The notes below the pieces were generated by a model. It was given only the letters and a program-made list of their open reading frames with translations, was not told where the DNA came from and searched no databases. Shown piece by piece: positions 53,953 to 62,985 of a stretch of DNA of 64,000 nucleotides; the first letter of the stretch is position 1; every line of letters begins with the position of its first letter. Source of the stretch: Lacibacter luteus (lineage in GTDB: Bacteria > Bacteroidota > Bacteroidia > Chitinophagales > Chitinophagaceae); NCBI RefSeq assembly GCF_004118265.1, contig NZ_SDHW01000004.1, positions 62,001-126,000 on the forward strand, in the 5' to 3' direction. A program made the translations under genes and the position numbers.

Positions 53953-55887
53953 TTACAGTCGCCAGGATGCATAAAAATAGAGATAAGATCGGTTTGTTCC
54001 GCCATAATAAAAACGGGCACCAATCTGCGGACCTAATCTCACTTTGCCAAACTGGGCATCAATGAAAGGAAGAAACTGTGCGTTGGAAAATGTTTTGACG
54101 GAAGCACTTCGTATAATATCGTATGGAAAATTAACCTGTCCATTGAAATTGTTTAGCTGATATGTACGACTTGTATCAATCGAACCGGCAAAGTCAGCAT
54201 CAACACGCACACCTGCACCAGCCGATAAAAGGTCGTTGAAATTATAACGAAGATGCAGGGGCACTAAGCCAATACGTGTAATGCGACTTTGCAATTGTTC
54301 CCTGTAGCCACGGTAATCATAATTCTTTCCATCGATCACCACCACACCCTGTGTTTGAAAAGTTTGTTGCGCCGTTGTTGTTTGATAATACTTGCCAAAC
54401 AATTCAAACTGAAAATAAGGCTTGTAAGGTGCAAGCCGTGCAATACCCACACCAACATTCACGCCATCACTCAAACCATTCGAACCAAGATTCATTTCAT
54501 AACCTGCCATCACAATCGGTGATAATGCAGGTTTGAATTTACCTGTAGCAAAATTGGTGATCACAGGTTCGTTCTTATCAAAATAAATGGCTGTTCTTCC
54601 TTTAAAGGGAAGATTGTCTAATTTCTTTTTTGTTTTTACATCAAACTCCACAAAACCTTTGGTACTGTCTTTATCATTCACGCCTTTTTGATTGGTGCCT
54701 GGCAAATAAATGCCGTTGAAAATAAATGCAGCACTATCCTTTGTTGTTTGCAATTCCCAGCAACCTGTTCTTGTCGGCACACTGTCGCAAGGCAAACAAT
54801 AAGGCGACATATCTTTTATTGTGATTGTTTGCGGATCCATCGCCGAAGGAAGTGTAATGGCCAGTTTTATTTTCCGTGCCGGACCTTCGCCATCATTCTG
54901 AAAACGGATCTTATAACTGAGCGATTTACTTTTCTTAAGTGTGCGGTAATTCAATCGTCCGTGTTTCAGATTCATTTTGTTGGGATCATGCGAAGTAACG
55001 ATCGGAATATTGAGTTGATGCATGTACACACCACCCGTATCGGGCACAAATAAACCGGTGATGATGATGGTGGCATTTGTATCCTTGATCATACCCGGTG
55101 TTACATACAGATTGGTGAACATAAACTGTGCATCGGTTGTGGCTTGTTTGATATCCACTGCAAATACATTGCTGTAACCTTTCAATGTATTCATCAAAAA
55201 TGTTTTGCTTTCTACGCCGCTGAACTTTTTCTCTTCTTTAAAATGCGATGCAGGGCTGCCACTGCTGGTGAGCAACAGATTATCAAACGGACGAACAGCA
55301 GCAATCGCATTCTTATCGTTGATCAAAGCTGCATCGTTGTACAAACGAAAACCTGCTGTATCAAAACTGTTTTGCCCGAATTGTTTTTCATTGATGAACA
55401 GATACACTTTGCCATTCACTGCTACGTCATTTTTCCAACCAGCCATCAATACCATTGTATCACCGGGTTTGGCCATGCAGTTATACTTCAGTTCAAAAAA
55501 ACCATTGGCTTTAAAGAAGTTTTGTTCGGATGGCGACACAGCTGCGAGGTAGCTTTTGTTCACCTGCTTTACACCCACTTTTTTTGGTTTGCGGCCGGGC
55601 TTCTTGCCATCATCATAATTATTTACTGCATACAACACTGCTTCGTAATCGCCTTCTTTTGCATACACATGCTCAGGATTTTCCTCGGTGCTGAAATGGC
55701 CATCACCAAAATCCCACAGATACGTATAAAAAGGTTTGGGAGCGCCGGGTATTTGTGTTAACGGCGGCAGACTTGCTTTAAAGGAAACTTTGTTTTCTTT
55801 CTGTGTTATGTTGACAGATGTATCGCTTTGTGCCCATGCAGAAATGCAGGCAAGCAATGCTACAATATGGATGACTATTTTTTTCAT
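53953..55887 (-). CDS. PKD-domain protein with outer-membrane barrel-like C-terminus
   Basis: 644 residues with a signal peptide (KKIVIHIVALLACISAWAQ). A PKD domain lies at about 30-110 (YTYLWDFGDGHFSTEENPEH). A DUF11-like beta-sandwich segment follows at about 310-430 (LSYKIRFQNDGEGPARKIKL), and the last 200 residues look like a small outer-membrane barrel (GANVGVGIARL-like PYFQFELFGKYY, ending YLYFYASWRL). It is upstream of and co-directional with the CHAT gene, so it may be a surface partner or substrate. Family-level identity is not certain. Confidence 0.75.
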   Translation of the reverse strand: MKKIVIHIVALLACISAWAQSDTSVNITQKENKVSFKASLPPLTQIPGAPKPFYTYLWDFGDGHFSTEENPEHVYAKEGDYEAVLYAVNNYDDGKKPGRKPKKVGVKQVNKSYLAAVSPSEQNFFKANGFFELKYNCMAKPGDTMVLMAGWKNDVAVNGKVYLFINEKQFGQNSFDTAGFRLYNDAALINDKNAIAAVRPFDNLLLTSSGSPASHFKEEKKFSGVESKTFLMNTLKGYSNVFAVDIKQATTDAQFMFTNLYVTPGMIKDTNATIIITGLFVPDTGGVYMHQLNIPIVTSHDPNKMNLKHGRLNYRTLKKSKSLSYKIRFQNDGEGPARKIKLAITLPSAMDPQTITIKDMSPYCLPCDSVPTRTGCWELQTTKDSAAFIFNGIYLPGTNQKGVNDKDSTKGFVEFDVKTKKKLDNLPFKGRTAIYFDKNEPVITNFATGKFKPALSPIVMAGYEMNLGSNGLSDGVNVGVGIARLAPYKPYFQFELFGKYYQTTTAQQTFQTQGVVVIDGKNYDYRGYREQLQSRITRIGLVPLHLRYNFNDLLSAGAGVRVDADFAGSIDTSRTYQLNNFNGQVNFPYDIIRSASVKTFSNAQFLPFIDAQFGKVRLGPQIGARFYYGGTNRSYLYFYASWRL

Positions 55888-55988
55888 ACTGATACAGGTA
55901 TATCAACAAGGCTGGCAAACTGTTACCCTAAATATAAAAATCTTATTTTTAACCAGAATCTCAAAAGTCTTTGTACACAAAAGATAAT

Positions 55989-56049
55989 CGTACTGCGAGG
56001 CACGAAGCAGTCTGAATTTTAAGATTGCTTCACTTTGTTCGCAAAGACG
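55989..56049. repeat. dispersed inverted repeat upstream of the sigma factor
   Basis: It begins CGTACTGCGAGGCACGAAGC and ends with AAGATTGCTTCAC...GCAAAGACG. It resembles the dispersed repeat (TGCGAGGAACGAAGCAATCT type) common in Bacteroidota intergenic DNA, and ends 30 bases before the sigma factor start. Confidence 0.6.
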
Positions 56050-56078
56050 ACTTTTGAGATACGCTCAATACTAAACCA

Positions 56079-56654
56079 TTGCCTTTGCACGCCGACCAGA
56101 AATATATAACTGCTTTGCTCCAGCACGACCAGCGGCTTATCAGTGAAATTTATCAGCGATTTGCGCCAAACATGAAGGCTTACCTGCTTAGCCGTGGCTG
56201 CAGTGAGGATGATGCCGGCGATGTGTTCCAGGAAGCACTCATTGATATTTATAAGCTGGCGAATGATAAACAGTTTGAGCTTACCTGTCCGTTTGAAGCG
56301 TTTCTTTTACTGCTCTGCAAACGTAAGTTCATCAACAAAACGAAAAAAACTTCGCTAACTGTGGTAACAAACGGCGAGGAAGATGCATATACCCATATAC
56401 CGGACGATGCCAACGCTGGTGCAGCCGAACATGTGGCGCAGGTGGAGAAAGAACAACTTGTAATGCTTGTGCTCGATGAAATGGGTAACTGCAAAGAAGT
56501 GATCTTAAAAAGCCTGCTGAAAAAACCACAGGAGGAAATTGCGGAAGAACTGGGTATGACGTATGCATACTACCGTAAGCGAAAAAGCAATTGCATGGGC
56601 GAACTGGCAGAATTGGTACGTAACAAACCTCAATTTAAAGAACTGATGTCATGA
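56079..56654 (+). CDS. ECF-type sigma-70 factor
   Basis: 191 residues from a TTG start at 56079. Region 2 is at about 15-80 (LISEIYQRFAPNMKAYLLSRG, CSEDDAGDVFQEALIDIYKL) and region 4 at about 130-180 (KEVILKSLLKKPQEEIAEELGMTYAYYRKRKSN, shown only in part). The overlap of 4 bases with the next gene shows translational coupling to a membrane protein that looks like its anti-sigma factor. The targets probably include the divergent PKD/CHAT pair. Confidence 0.88.
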   Translation: MPLHADQKYITALLQHDQRLISEIYQRFAPNMKAYLLSRGCSEDDAGDVFQEALIDIYKLANDKQFELTCPFEAFLLLLCKRKFINKTKKTSLTVVTNGEEDAYTHIPDDANAGAAEHVAQVEKEQLVMLVLDEMGNCKEVILKSLLKKPQEEIAEELGMTYAYYRKRKSNCMGELAELVRNKPQFKELMS

Positions 56655-57367
56655 ACTACACGTACTCTGATATTGATGCTTACCTGAACGGCGAACTGAA
56701 TGCTGAAGAACAGCAACAGTTTGAACAGGAACTCCGCAGCAACACACAACTGCAGGAGCAGGTGAATGCTTATCGTTTACTCAACAGTACAGTAGGGAAG
56801 CATCAGCAAGCCGAACAAACTTTGCCGGAACTGAAACAAATACTTGATCCGCTTACCCATCAATACTTCAAACAACAAAAAGCAAAAGTATTTACCATGC
56901 GGCGTACGATGTATATGCTGGCTGCAGCAGCGTCAATCGTATTGATCTTATTAGTTGCATTACCGGGTACCTCACCTGATAATTATTCGTTTGATGATAT
57001 GCCGGGCGCAATTGTGCGTGGAAATGAAGACGAGAAAGCAAAGGCAGCACAACTGTTCAACAACGAACAATATGCTGATGCGGCGAAAGCTTTTCAGCAA
57101 TTGCGGTCAACAACAAGTCCCGATGCAGCGGTTGATTTTTATCTCGGCATCAGTCTGCTGAAAACAGAACAATATGCTGATGCGTTGCCCTTGTTTGAAA
57201 CGTTGGCAAACGGCACATCAGTTTATGCAGAAGATGCGAACTTCTTTACAGCATTAAGTGCATACCATTTGCAACAGAATGTAAAAGCAAGGCAATATGC
57301 AGAGAAGGTGAAGGAAGGAAGCAGGTATTGGAAGAATGCGAAGGTGATAAAGAAGAAGGTGAAGTAA
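56651..57367 (+). CDS. anti-sigma-like membrane protein with TPR domain
   Basis: 238 residues. A cytoplasmic N-terminus with an ELNAEEQQQFEQELRSN segment, as in anti-sigma factors without zinc finger, comes before a membrane helix at about 90-108 (YMLAAAASIVLILLVALPG). The periplasmic part is a TPR-like array (AAQLFNNEQYADAAKAFQQL, LLKTEQYADALPLFETL). It would hold the sigma factor inactive until a periplasmic signal arrives. Four-base overlap with the sigma gene. Confidence 0.82.
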   Translation: MNYTYSDIDAYLNGELNAEEQQQFEQELRSNTQLQEQVNAYRLLNSTVGKHQQAEQTLPELKQILDPLTHQYFKQQKAKVFTMRRTMYMLAAAASIVLILLVALPGTSPDNYSFDDMPGAIVRGNEDEKAKAAQLFNNEQYADAAKAFQQLRSTTSPDAAVDFYLGISLLKTEQYADALPLFETLANGTSVYAEDANFFTALSAYHLQQNVKARQYAEKVKEGSRYWKNAKVIKKKVK

Positions 57368-57417
57368 CTTCTTTTGTGGATTTTTCAGATAGTTGAATCT
57401 TCATACAAACTGTTCAA

Positions 57418-57840
57418 ATGCGTATTTTCTTAATCGTTTTTATCTTGCTTTTGTCAAGAACATCTTATAGTTGTTCATGTATACCTCTTGGGGAAATTGA
57501 TGATGAGCAATACAATGAATACGAAGCGATTTTTTCCGGCAAAGTTATAGCAATAAAAAAGAAGCAATGGACGAAGGAAGTTACTTTTGAAATTCAAATA
57601 CGATTTAAAGGTATTCAGAAACTTTCCCAAATCGTAATCACAACTTCAGCTCAGGAAGGCACATGTGGAATCTCTCCAAAAGTGGGTGAGCAGTGGCTGA
57701 TATTTGCATACAGAGAGAACGAAAAGCTTCAAACCAGCCTATGCACAAGAACAAAAAGTATGAACAAGAAAGCATGGAACTATAACAAAGATGAATTGCA
57801 GAAAGATATAGAATTCTTAAATCGCAAAATAAGAGGATAG
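57418..57840 (+). CDS. secreted NTR/TIMP-like protein
   Basis: 140 residues with a signal peptide, then CSCIPLGEIDD, YEAIFSGKVIAIKK, VTFEIQIRFKG and CGISPKVGEQWLIFAY. The CxC start and these blocks are those of Bacteroidota netrin/TIMP-like domain proteins, which form a small beta-barrel outside the cytoplasm. In animals the fold inhibits metalloproteases; the bacterial role is not known. Close to the upstream gene (50 bases). Confidence 0.72.
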   Translation: MRIFLIVFILLLSRTSYSCSCIPLGEIDDEQYNEYEAIFSGKVIAIKKKQWTKEVTFEIQIRFKGIQKLSQIVITTSAQEGTCGISPKVGEQWLIFAYRENEKLQTSLCTRTKSMNKKAWNYNKDELQKDIEFLNRKIRG

Positions 57841-57867
57841 TGCTGTTAAGTCTTTCATTTTATTGCT

Positions 57868-58398
57868 ATGCGGAAATTCGGTGTCATTACTTCCCTCATC
57901 TTTATTGTTATAATCATTGCAGGCATCTACGGCATCCTTCACGATCAAATAACGTACTCCATCTCTCCCGAATACTTTACAAAATTTAAGTACAAACAAT
58001 TTGGATTTGAATCCGAACAATTCGGAGGCCATCGTGCAACAGTTGCTGTTATTGGTTTTTTGGCAACCTGGTGGATGGGATTATTTATCGGCATTCCTCT
58101 AGGTTTACTTTCATTGATTTTTCCTGACTATAAAAAAATGGCAAGTGTTCTTAAGAAGTCTTTATTCCTTGTGATACTGATTGCTGTTCTTACCGGAATT
58201 GGTGGATTTGTGTATGGAAAATTTATTCTTGTCAATAACGGAGTTAGTTGGTGGTTACCTGATGATTTGATTGATAAATCATCCTTTATCATTGTAGGTT
58301 CTATTCACAACAGTAGCTATCTCGGAGGCATAGCAGGTCTATTAACTGCAACAGTGTATATGTTTATGCAAAAAAGGAGAAATAATAATACTGGATGA
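57868..58398 (+). CDS. integral membrane protein
   Basis: 176 residues with four membrane helices at about 6-24, 60-80, 95-115 and 145-165. No family recognised. The gene starts 27 bases after the preceding stop, so it may be co-transcribed. Confidence 0.65.
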   Translation: MRKFGVITSLIFIVIIIAGIYGILHDQITYSISPEYFTKFKYKQFGFESEQFGGHRATVAVIGFLATWWMGLFIGIPLGLLSLIFPDYKKMASVLKKSLFLVILIAVLTGIGGFVYGKFILVNNGVSWWLPDDLIDKSSFIIVGSIHNSSYLGGIAGLLTATVYMFMQKRRNNNTG

Positions 58399-58423
58399 AA
58401 AAGGTATTGTAGCTGAGTTTTTT

Positions 58424-58498
58424 TGTCATTTCGAGGAACGAGAAATCTGTCAGATATTGTACAAGTGTTCAGCAGATCCCTCCTACGTCGGGAAGACA
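58424..58498. repeat. dispersed repeat with TGTC...GACA ends
   Basis: It begins TGTCATTTCGAGGAACGAGA and ends with CCTCCTACGTCGGGAAGACA. This is the TGTCATTTCGA...TCGGGATGACA type of intergenic repeat, common in Bacteroidota by recollection. It ends two bases before the esterase stop. Confidence 0.6.
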
Positions 58499-58500
58499 GC

Positions 58501-59310
58501 TTACTTCACCCCTCCCAAAAACTCAAACGCATTACTCACCGCCTGGTGAAAAATATTTCCGTGTTGCTTGTTGCTGATGTATTCAAACTGAACGGTGCCG
58601 TTGGTGAGTTTTGTTTTGATCAATTCATGCAATGCTTTTGCATCATCTTCCATGATCTTTCCTTCTTTGCCAACTGCAATGTACACGGCTATTTTATTTT
58701 CAAAAGCAGAAAGCTTTGTTTTCAACAGCGATTCATGATCCCACCACAAACTCGGACTTACAATTACATACTGTGAAAACAGATCGGGCTTCTTGAACAA
58801 CACTTCTGTTGCAAGTAAACCGCCCAGCGACTGACCGATGAGCATGTTTACTCCCGTTGTTTTGAATGATTGATTGATGTACGGCTGCAATTCTTTTTCG
58901 AGAAATTGAATGAATTTTTCAGAACCACCCGTTGTAGGAAAATCTTTTTTATCTTTTTCAACTGTTGTAGGAAAAGTAAAATCTCGTCTGCGATCAACAT
59001 TGGCAATACCCACTACAATGGATTTTGGCAATGCATTCACCCATGAAAAATTACAAAACTGTACAAGCCCGGCCACATGAATAAAATCTTCATCAGCCGA
59101 ACCATCGAGTAAATAAATGACCGGGTAGCTTGAATCTTTATGATAACCTTCGGGCAAATAAATATTGAGCGTACGGTTTTCATTCAGCACAACAGAATGT
59201 AGCTGGCGAACAATACCGAGCGAAAAAATTTCTTCCTTCGGTTTTGTTTGAGCGGATAAAGATGTTGTAGAAAATAAAAGTACAACAGCAAGCAAAAAAC
59301 GATAATGCAT
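58501..59310 (-). CDS. exported alpha/beta-hydrolase esterase
   Basis: 269 residues from ATG 59310, which gives a clean signal peptide (HYRFLLAVVLLFSTTSLSAQ); an in-frame ATG at 59367 adds an unlikely leader. Esterase D/enterochelin-esterase-like fold: oxyanion region VIYLLDGSADEDF, nucleophile Ser in GQSLGG, C-terminal His in SNKQHGNIFH. It probably hydrolyses ester bonds in the periplasm; substrate unknown. Confidence 0.87.
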   Translation of the reverse strand: MHYRFLLAVVLLFSTTSLSAQTKPKEEIFSLGIVRQLHSVVLNENRTLNIYLPEGYHKDSSYPVIYLLDGSADEDFIHVAGLVQFCNFSWVNALPKSIVVGIANVDRRRDFTFPTTVEKDKKDFPTTGGSEKFIQFLEKELQPYINQSFKTTGVNMLIGQSLGGLLATEVLFKKPDLFSQYVIVSPSLWWDHESLLKTKLSAFENKIAVYIAVGKEGKIMEDDAKALHELIKTKLTNGTVQFEYISNKQHGNIFHQAVSNAFEFLGGVK

Positions 59311-59412
59311 AGTGTAAGCAATGTTTTTGTGAGGGAGTTCAATGTGCAGGGTATTATGTACCTCCAACTTCTCAACTTCGCTAAAGCTACGTTGAGCAAG
59401 CGTACCTCGTAC

Positions 59413-59931
59413 TTATCCCAAATACACTTCCAGCAAACCATCGGGCAGTTCCACCAGCACCTGTTTCTTTTTATGATTGATGTTGCGGATGGTTTCTTCG
59501 TGCAGTGGTATCAATACTTCTTTGCCATCAATCTCTAACCTGCATAAGATCTGTAACGGTTGTTCGATCACTTCCTGTATAATGGCTAATTCTTTAGTAC
59601 CATCGATCATCATATAGCCAATGAGGGAAATAGGAGCAGTCTTGCCTGCTTGTTTTTGAAAATCGGCTTCACGCAACCATACTTTTTTGGGAGAGAGTTT
59701 CTTTGCCTGTTCTTTGGTAGTAATACCATCAATGGCTATGTACACTTCCTCTTCGTTCTTGATTTTTGTACCGGTAATAAAGTAAGGAAGGAATTTATCT
59801 TTCGATTCTTCGATGAACAATACTTCCAACCCTTTCAAGGAAGTTTTTTTTCCGAGGTTATGTTTTAATACCACTTCGCCGTTTAATCCGAATGTGCCGA
59901 GTATTTGTCCGATGCTGAAGTATTGTTCCAT
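59413..59931 (-). CDS. rimM: 16S rRNA processing protein RimM
   Basis: 172 residues. A ribosome assembly factor that matures the 30S head with ribosomal protein S19. N-terminal RimM domain (SIGQILGTFGLNGEVVLKH) and C-terminal PRC-barrel domain (GYMMIDGTKELAIIQEVI, VLIPLHEETIRNINHKKK). It is downstream of rpsP on the same strand but separated by a terminator and has its own promoter box. Confidence 0.95.
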   Translation of the reverse strand: MEQYFSIGQILGTFGLNGEVVLKHNLGKKTSLKGLEVLFIEESKDKFLPYFITGTKIKNEEEVYIAIDGITTKEQAKKLSPKKVWLREADFQKQAGKTAPISLIGYMMIDGTKELAIIQEVIEQPLQILCRLEIDGKEVLIPLHEETIRNINHKKKQVLVELPDGLLEVYLG

Positions 59932-59935
59932 GCGG

Positions 59936-59943
59936 CAAAGATA
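59936..59943 (-). promoter_or_regulatory. -7 promoter box of rimM
   Basis: On the minus strand TATCTTTG fits TAnnTTTG and is followed directly by CCGCATG, so the transcript would be nearly leaderless. Confidence 0.5.
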
Positions 59944-59948
59944 TTGTT

Positions 59949-59978
59949 AAGTACGAAGTAAGAAGTACGAGGTACGAA
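59949..59978. repeat. GTACGAAGTA-type simple repeat
   Basis: Tandem variants of AAGTACGA upstream of rimM. The complementary form, CTTCGTACTT, occurs at 62934-62969, and a shorter form at about 59378-59412. Confidence 0.5.
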
Positions 59979-60117
59979 AATCCGTCAACTGCAGAATAGA
60001 AAACAAACAGTACAAGTGTGCGACGCAACAAAAGCTACATAGCAGCATAAGAGCTAAGTACAAAAAAAATCTTCTTTCCGTCTTCTTGTCTTCCCGGCAA
60101 CAAATACGTAGCCTAAA

Positions 60118-60149
60118 AAAAATCCCTCACAAAATTGCGAGGGATTTTT
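60118..60149 (-). terminator. terminator of rpsP
   Basis: AAAAATCCCTC and GAGGGATTTTT form a perfect 11-bp stem with a 10-base loop; a T-run follows on the minus strand. Confidence 0.82.
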
Positions 60150-60174
60150 ATGAAGACGAATGTAAGTAATGGGA

Positions 60175-60636
60175 TTACTCAGCTGCTGGTGCTTCACCAC
60201 CTTCCTGGCGTCTTGGAGCCATCGGACGGCGTTGATAGTTACCACCACTGCGCTGTTTGAATCTTGCCTTACGGGCTTCTTCTCTTTTCTTCGCTTCTGT
60301 AGCTTCATGCTCAGAGTGCCATGCCTGGAATTTTTCCATTGCAGCAGCCTGATCGAACAGACCAAGGCTAACACCACGTAAAAGGTGTTTCAGGTACAAT
60401 ACACCTTTGGTAGAAAGGATCTTGCGCACAGTATCTGTAGGCTGAGCTCCTTTGTGTAACCACTCCAGTGCTTTCTGACGATCGATCTGGATCACAGCAG
60501 GCTCTGTTACAGGGTTGTAAGTACCAATTTTCTGAATGAATTTTCCATCTCTGGGGGCTCTTGCGTCGGCCACTACGATGAAATAGAAGGGTCTCTTTTT
60601 CGACCCGTGTCTTTGCAGACGGATTTTAACTGGCAT
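60175..60636 (-). CDS. rpsP: 30S ribosomal protein S16
   Basis: 153 residues. The S16 core is residues 1-82 ([37 protein letters not shown]), part of the 30S body. The last 70 residues are an Ala/Glu/Arg-rich extension, usual for Bacteroidota S16. It lies between ffh and rimM on the same strand. Confidence 0.97.
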   Translation of the reverse strand: MPVKIRLQRHGSKKRPFYFIVVADARAPRDGKFIQKIGTYNPVTEPAVIQIDRQKALEWLHKGAQPTDTVRKILSTKGVLYLKHLLRGVSLGLFDQAAAMEKFQAWHSEHEATEAKKREEARKARFKQRSGGNYQRRPMAPRRQEGGEAPAAE

Positions 60637-60685
60637 CGTAAATTAAAATTTAAATGCGTGAATAAATAAAGGTTAACTAAGGAGG

Positions 60686-60693
60686 CAAAAGTA
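60686..60693 (-). promoter_or_regulatory. -7 promoter box of rpsP
   Basis: Minus-strand TACTTTTG fits TAnnTTTG. A TTG 20 bases further upstream (60714-60716) can serve as the -33 element. Confidence 0.5.
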
Positions 60694-60734
60694 AGCCGAG
60701 ATAGGCAAAGTTCCAACCCCCGGTAAATTAAATT

Positions 60735-62060
60735 TTATCGACGGCCTAAACCAGGCATCATACGGCCCATCGGCATTTTGTTCATCATGCTCATCATTTG
60801 CTTCATTTGCTCAAACTGCTTCATAAAAGCATTTACCTCAGCAATATCTTTTCCGCTGCCTTTGGCAATGCGTTGGCGACGACTTTGGCTGATGAGGTCG
60901 GGGTTTGCCCTTTCCTGCGGTGTCATAGAGTTAATGATCGCTTCCACACCTTTAAAAGCGTCGTCGCTGATCTCAATATCCTTCATGGCCTTGCCCATTC
61001 CCGGAATCATGCCCATCAGATCCTTGAGGTTACCCATTTTTTTGATCTGTTCCAGCTGTTGCTTGAAATCTTCAAAATCGAACTGGTTTTTGCGGATCTT
61101 TTTCTCCAGTTTTTTGGCCTGCTCTTCATCGAACTGGGCCTGCGCCTTTTCCACGAGTGAAGTAATATCACCCATGCCGAGTATACGCTGGGCCATACGG
61201 TCGGGGTAGAATACATCGAGCGTATCCATCTTTTCGCCACTGCTTACAAACTTAATGGGTTTGTTCACCGTGTATTTGATGGAAAGCGCCGCACCACCAC
61301 GTGTATCACCATCTAACTTCGTAAGTACCACACCTGTAAAATCGAGACGGTCGTTGAAGGATTTGGCCGTGTTCACCGCATCCTGTCCCGTCATACTATC
61401 CACCACAAAGAGGATCTCGTTCGGGGTAACCGCATTCCGGATATTCGCTACTTCGGTCATCAATACCTCGTCGATCGCCAAGCGACCGGCAGTATCGATG
61501 ATCACTACATTCTTATTCTTTGTTTTTGCTTCCTTAATGGCATTTTGTGCAATGGCAACTGCATCTTTATTCTCCCGTTCGCTGTACACATCCACGCCGA
61601 TCTGTCCGCCAAGCACGGTCAACTGATCGATCGCCGCCGGGCGATAGATGTCAGCCGCTACCAGCAACGGACTTTTGCCTTTCTTGGTTTTGAGGTAGTT
61701 GGCCAGCTTTCCGCTGAAGGTTGTTTTACCACTACCTTGTAAACCGGCAATGAGGATTACGGCTGGCGAACCTTTAATATCCAGTTCAGCTTCGGTACCG
61801 CCCATCAGCTCGGCCAGTTCGTCCTGCACAATTTTCACCATCTGCTGACCGGGATTTACCGCCAGCAATACTTTGCTGCCGAGGGCTTTATCCTTTACTG
61901 TATCGGTAAAATCTTTGGCTATTTTATAGTTTACGTCGGCATCCACCAATGCACGACGGATATCTTTCACCGTAGCGGCGATGTTGAGCTCCGTAATACG
62001 GCCTTCACCTTTTATATTCTTAAACGCACCTTCTAACCGTTCGCTTAAATTCTGAAACAT
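60735..62060 (-). CDS. ffh: signal recognition particle protein Ffh
   Basis: 441 residues from ATG 62060 (MFQNLSERLEGAFKNIKG); the longer frame to 62135 would cross the promoter box. The SRP GTPase has an N domain, then a G domain with the P-loop GLQGSGKTTFSGKLANYL, DTAGRL and TKLDGDTRGGAAL, and a methionine-rich M domain (MNKMPMGRMMPGLG-type end) that binds signal peptides and 4.5S RNA. It delivers nascent membrane proteins to FtsY. Confidence 0.97.
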   Translation of the reverse strand: MFQNLSERLEGAFKNIKGEGRITELNIAATVKDIRRALVDADVNYKIAKDFTDTVKDKALGSKVLLAVNPGQQMVKIVQDELAELMGGTEAELDIKGSPAVILIAGLQGSGKTTFSGKLANYLKTKKGKSPLLVAADIYRPAAIDQLTVLGGQIGVDVYSERENKDAVAIAQNAIKEAKTKNKNVVIIDTAGRLAIDEVLMTEVANIRNAVTPNEILFVVDSMTGQDAVNTAKSFNDRLDFTGVVLTKLDGDTRGGAALSIKYTVNKPIKFVSSGEKMDTLDVFYPDRMAQRILGMGDITSLVEKAQAQFDEEQAKKLEKKIRKNQFDFEDFKQQLEQIKKMGNLKDLMGMIPGMGKAMKDIEISDDAFKGVEAIINSMTPQERANPDLISQSRRQRIAKGSGKDIAEVNAFMKQFEQMKQMMSMMNKMPMGRMMPGLGRR

Positions 62061-62081
62061 AATTCGCTTAATTAAGGGTTG

Positions 62082-62089
62082 CAAATGTA
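62082..62089 (-). promoter_or_regulatory. -7 promoter box of ffh
   Basis: Minus-strand TACATTTG fits TAnnTTTG, 21 bases upstream of the ATG at 62060. Confidence 0.5.
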
Positions 62090-62163
62090 CGCAAAGATGG
62101 GTAAGGTTGAAGCCCAACTTCATGGTATGGGTCATAGTTAATCTACCCTCAATCGTTTCCTTC

Positions 62164-62171
62164 TATATTTG
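62164..62171 (+). promoter_or_regulatory. -7 promoter box of the barrel protein gene
   Basis: TATATTTG fits TAnnTTTG exactly, 20 bases upstream of the ATG at 62192. Confidence 0.5.
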
Positions 62172-62191
62172 CAACTTCAAAACCGATTAAT

Positions 62192-62890
62192 ATGAAAACG
62201 TTTTTTTTATCCATCGTACTCTGTCTTCTATTTTACGTATCAAATGCACAGCTAAAATTCGGCATACAGGCGGGAGCAAATATGGCCAGCGTAAAGCAAA
62301 ATATGCATGATGTTAAGAACCAGGCAATCTCCGGCTTTTCTGCAGGCATTGATGCTAAAATAAAATTGGGCAAAAGAATAAACTTCAATCCCGGTTTAAA
62401 CTACGTGGTAAAAGGATATCAATATAATGAAGCAAAAAACGAAGACGGTGACTCTTACAAAACGGATGGAGAACAAAAAATAAACTATCTGGAGCTCCCC
62501 TTAATTTTCTCTTATAATATCTCCCTGAAAAAATATACTATCAGCGTCGGAGCTGGTCCAACAATAGCCACTGCGTTATCCGGCTATTATAAAGAAACTA
62601 ACAAAATTTTTGGCCAAACAATAACCATAAAAGAAAATTTACAGTTTGGAATGGTTAATAATGAACAACTGAAAAAAAGAGACATTGGTGCGCATTTTTC
62701 ATTGGGCTTTGAAATACCAAAAGGCTTTTTTGTGCGGTTGTATTATACACATGGCTTACATAATTTAGGAAATGGTGCAGAATCGAACAGTACTGATCAA
62801 TATGGGAATACGACTTACAAACCCCAGGATCGGTATTTCAACCGCAATGCCGGTTTTATGGTGGGCTATTATTTCGGAAAAAGGAAATAA
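62192..62890 (+). CDS. outer-membrane beta-barrel protein (PorT-like fold)
   Basis: 232 residues with a signal peptide (KTFFLSIVLCLLFYVSNAQ) and an eight- to ten-strand barrel: LKFGIQAGANMASVKQ, INFNPGLNYVVKGYQY, YLELPLIFSYN and a last strand FMVGYYFG. This is the common Bacteroidota OMP_b-brl_2 type. Function not assignable. Confidence 0.82.
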   Translation: MKTFFLSIVLCLLFYVSNAQLKFGIQAGANMASVKQNMHDVKNQAISGFSAGIDAKIKLGKRINFNPGLNYVVKGYQYNEAKNEDGDSYKTDGEQKINYLELPLIFSYNISLKKYTISVGAGPTIATALSGYYKETNKIFGQTITIKENLQFGMVNNEQLKKRDIGAHFSLGFEIPKGFFVRLYYTHGLHNLGNGAESNSTDQYGNTTYKPQDRYFNRNAGFMVGYYFGKRK

Positions 62891-62950
62891 ATAAGATGCC
62901 CCTTTCGGTAGGGGATAAGCTGTCTGCAGACCGAACTTCGTACTTCCAAC

Positions 62951-62980
62951 TTTGTACTTCGTACTTCAAGCTTATCTTTG
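62951..62980 (+). promoter_or_regulatory. promoter of the glycosyltransferase gene
   Basis: TTTG (62951-62954) and TATCTTTG (62973-62980) are 18 bases apart and fit the Bacteroidota -33/-7 pattern. The ATG begins 5 bases further on. The -33 element lies inside a dispersed CTTCGTACTT repeat. Confidence 0.5.
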
Positions 62981-62985
62981 CCGCC

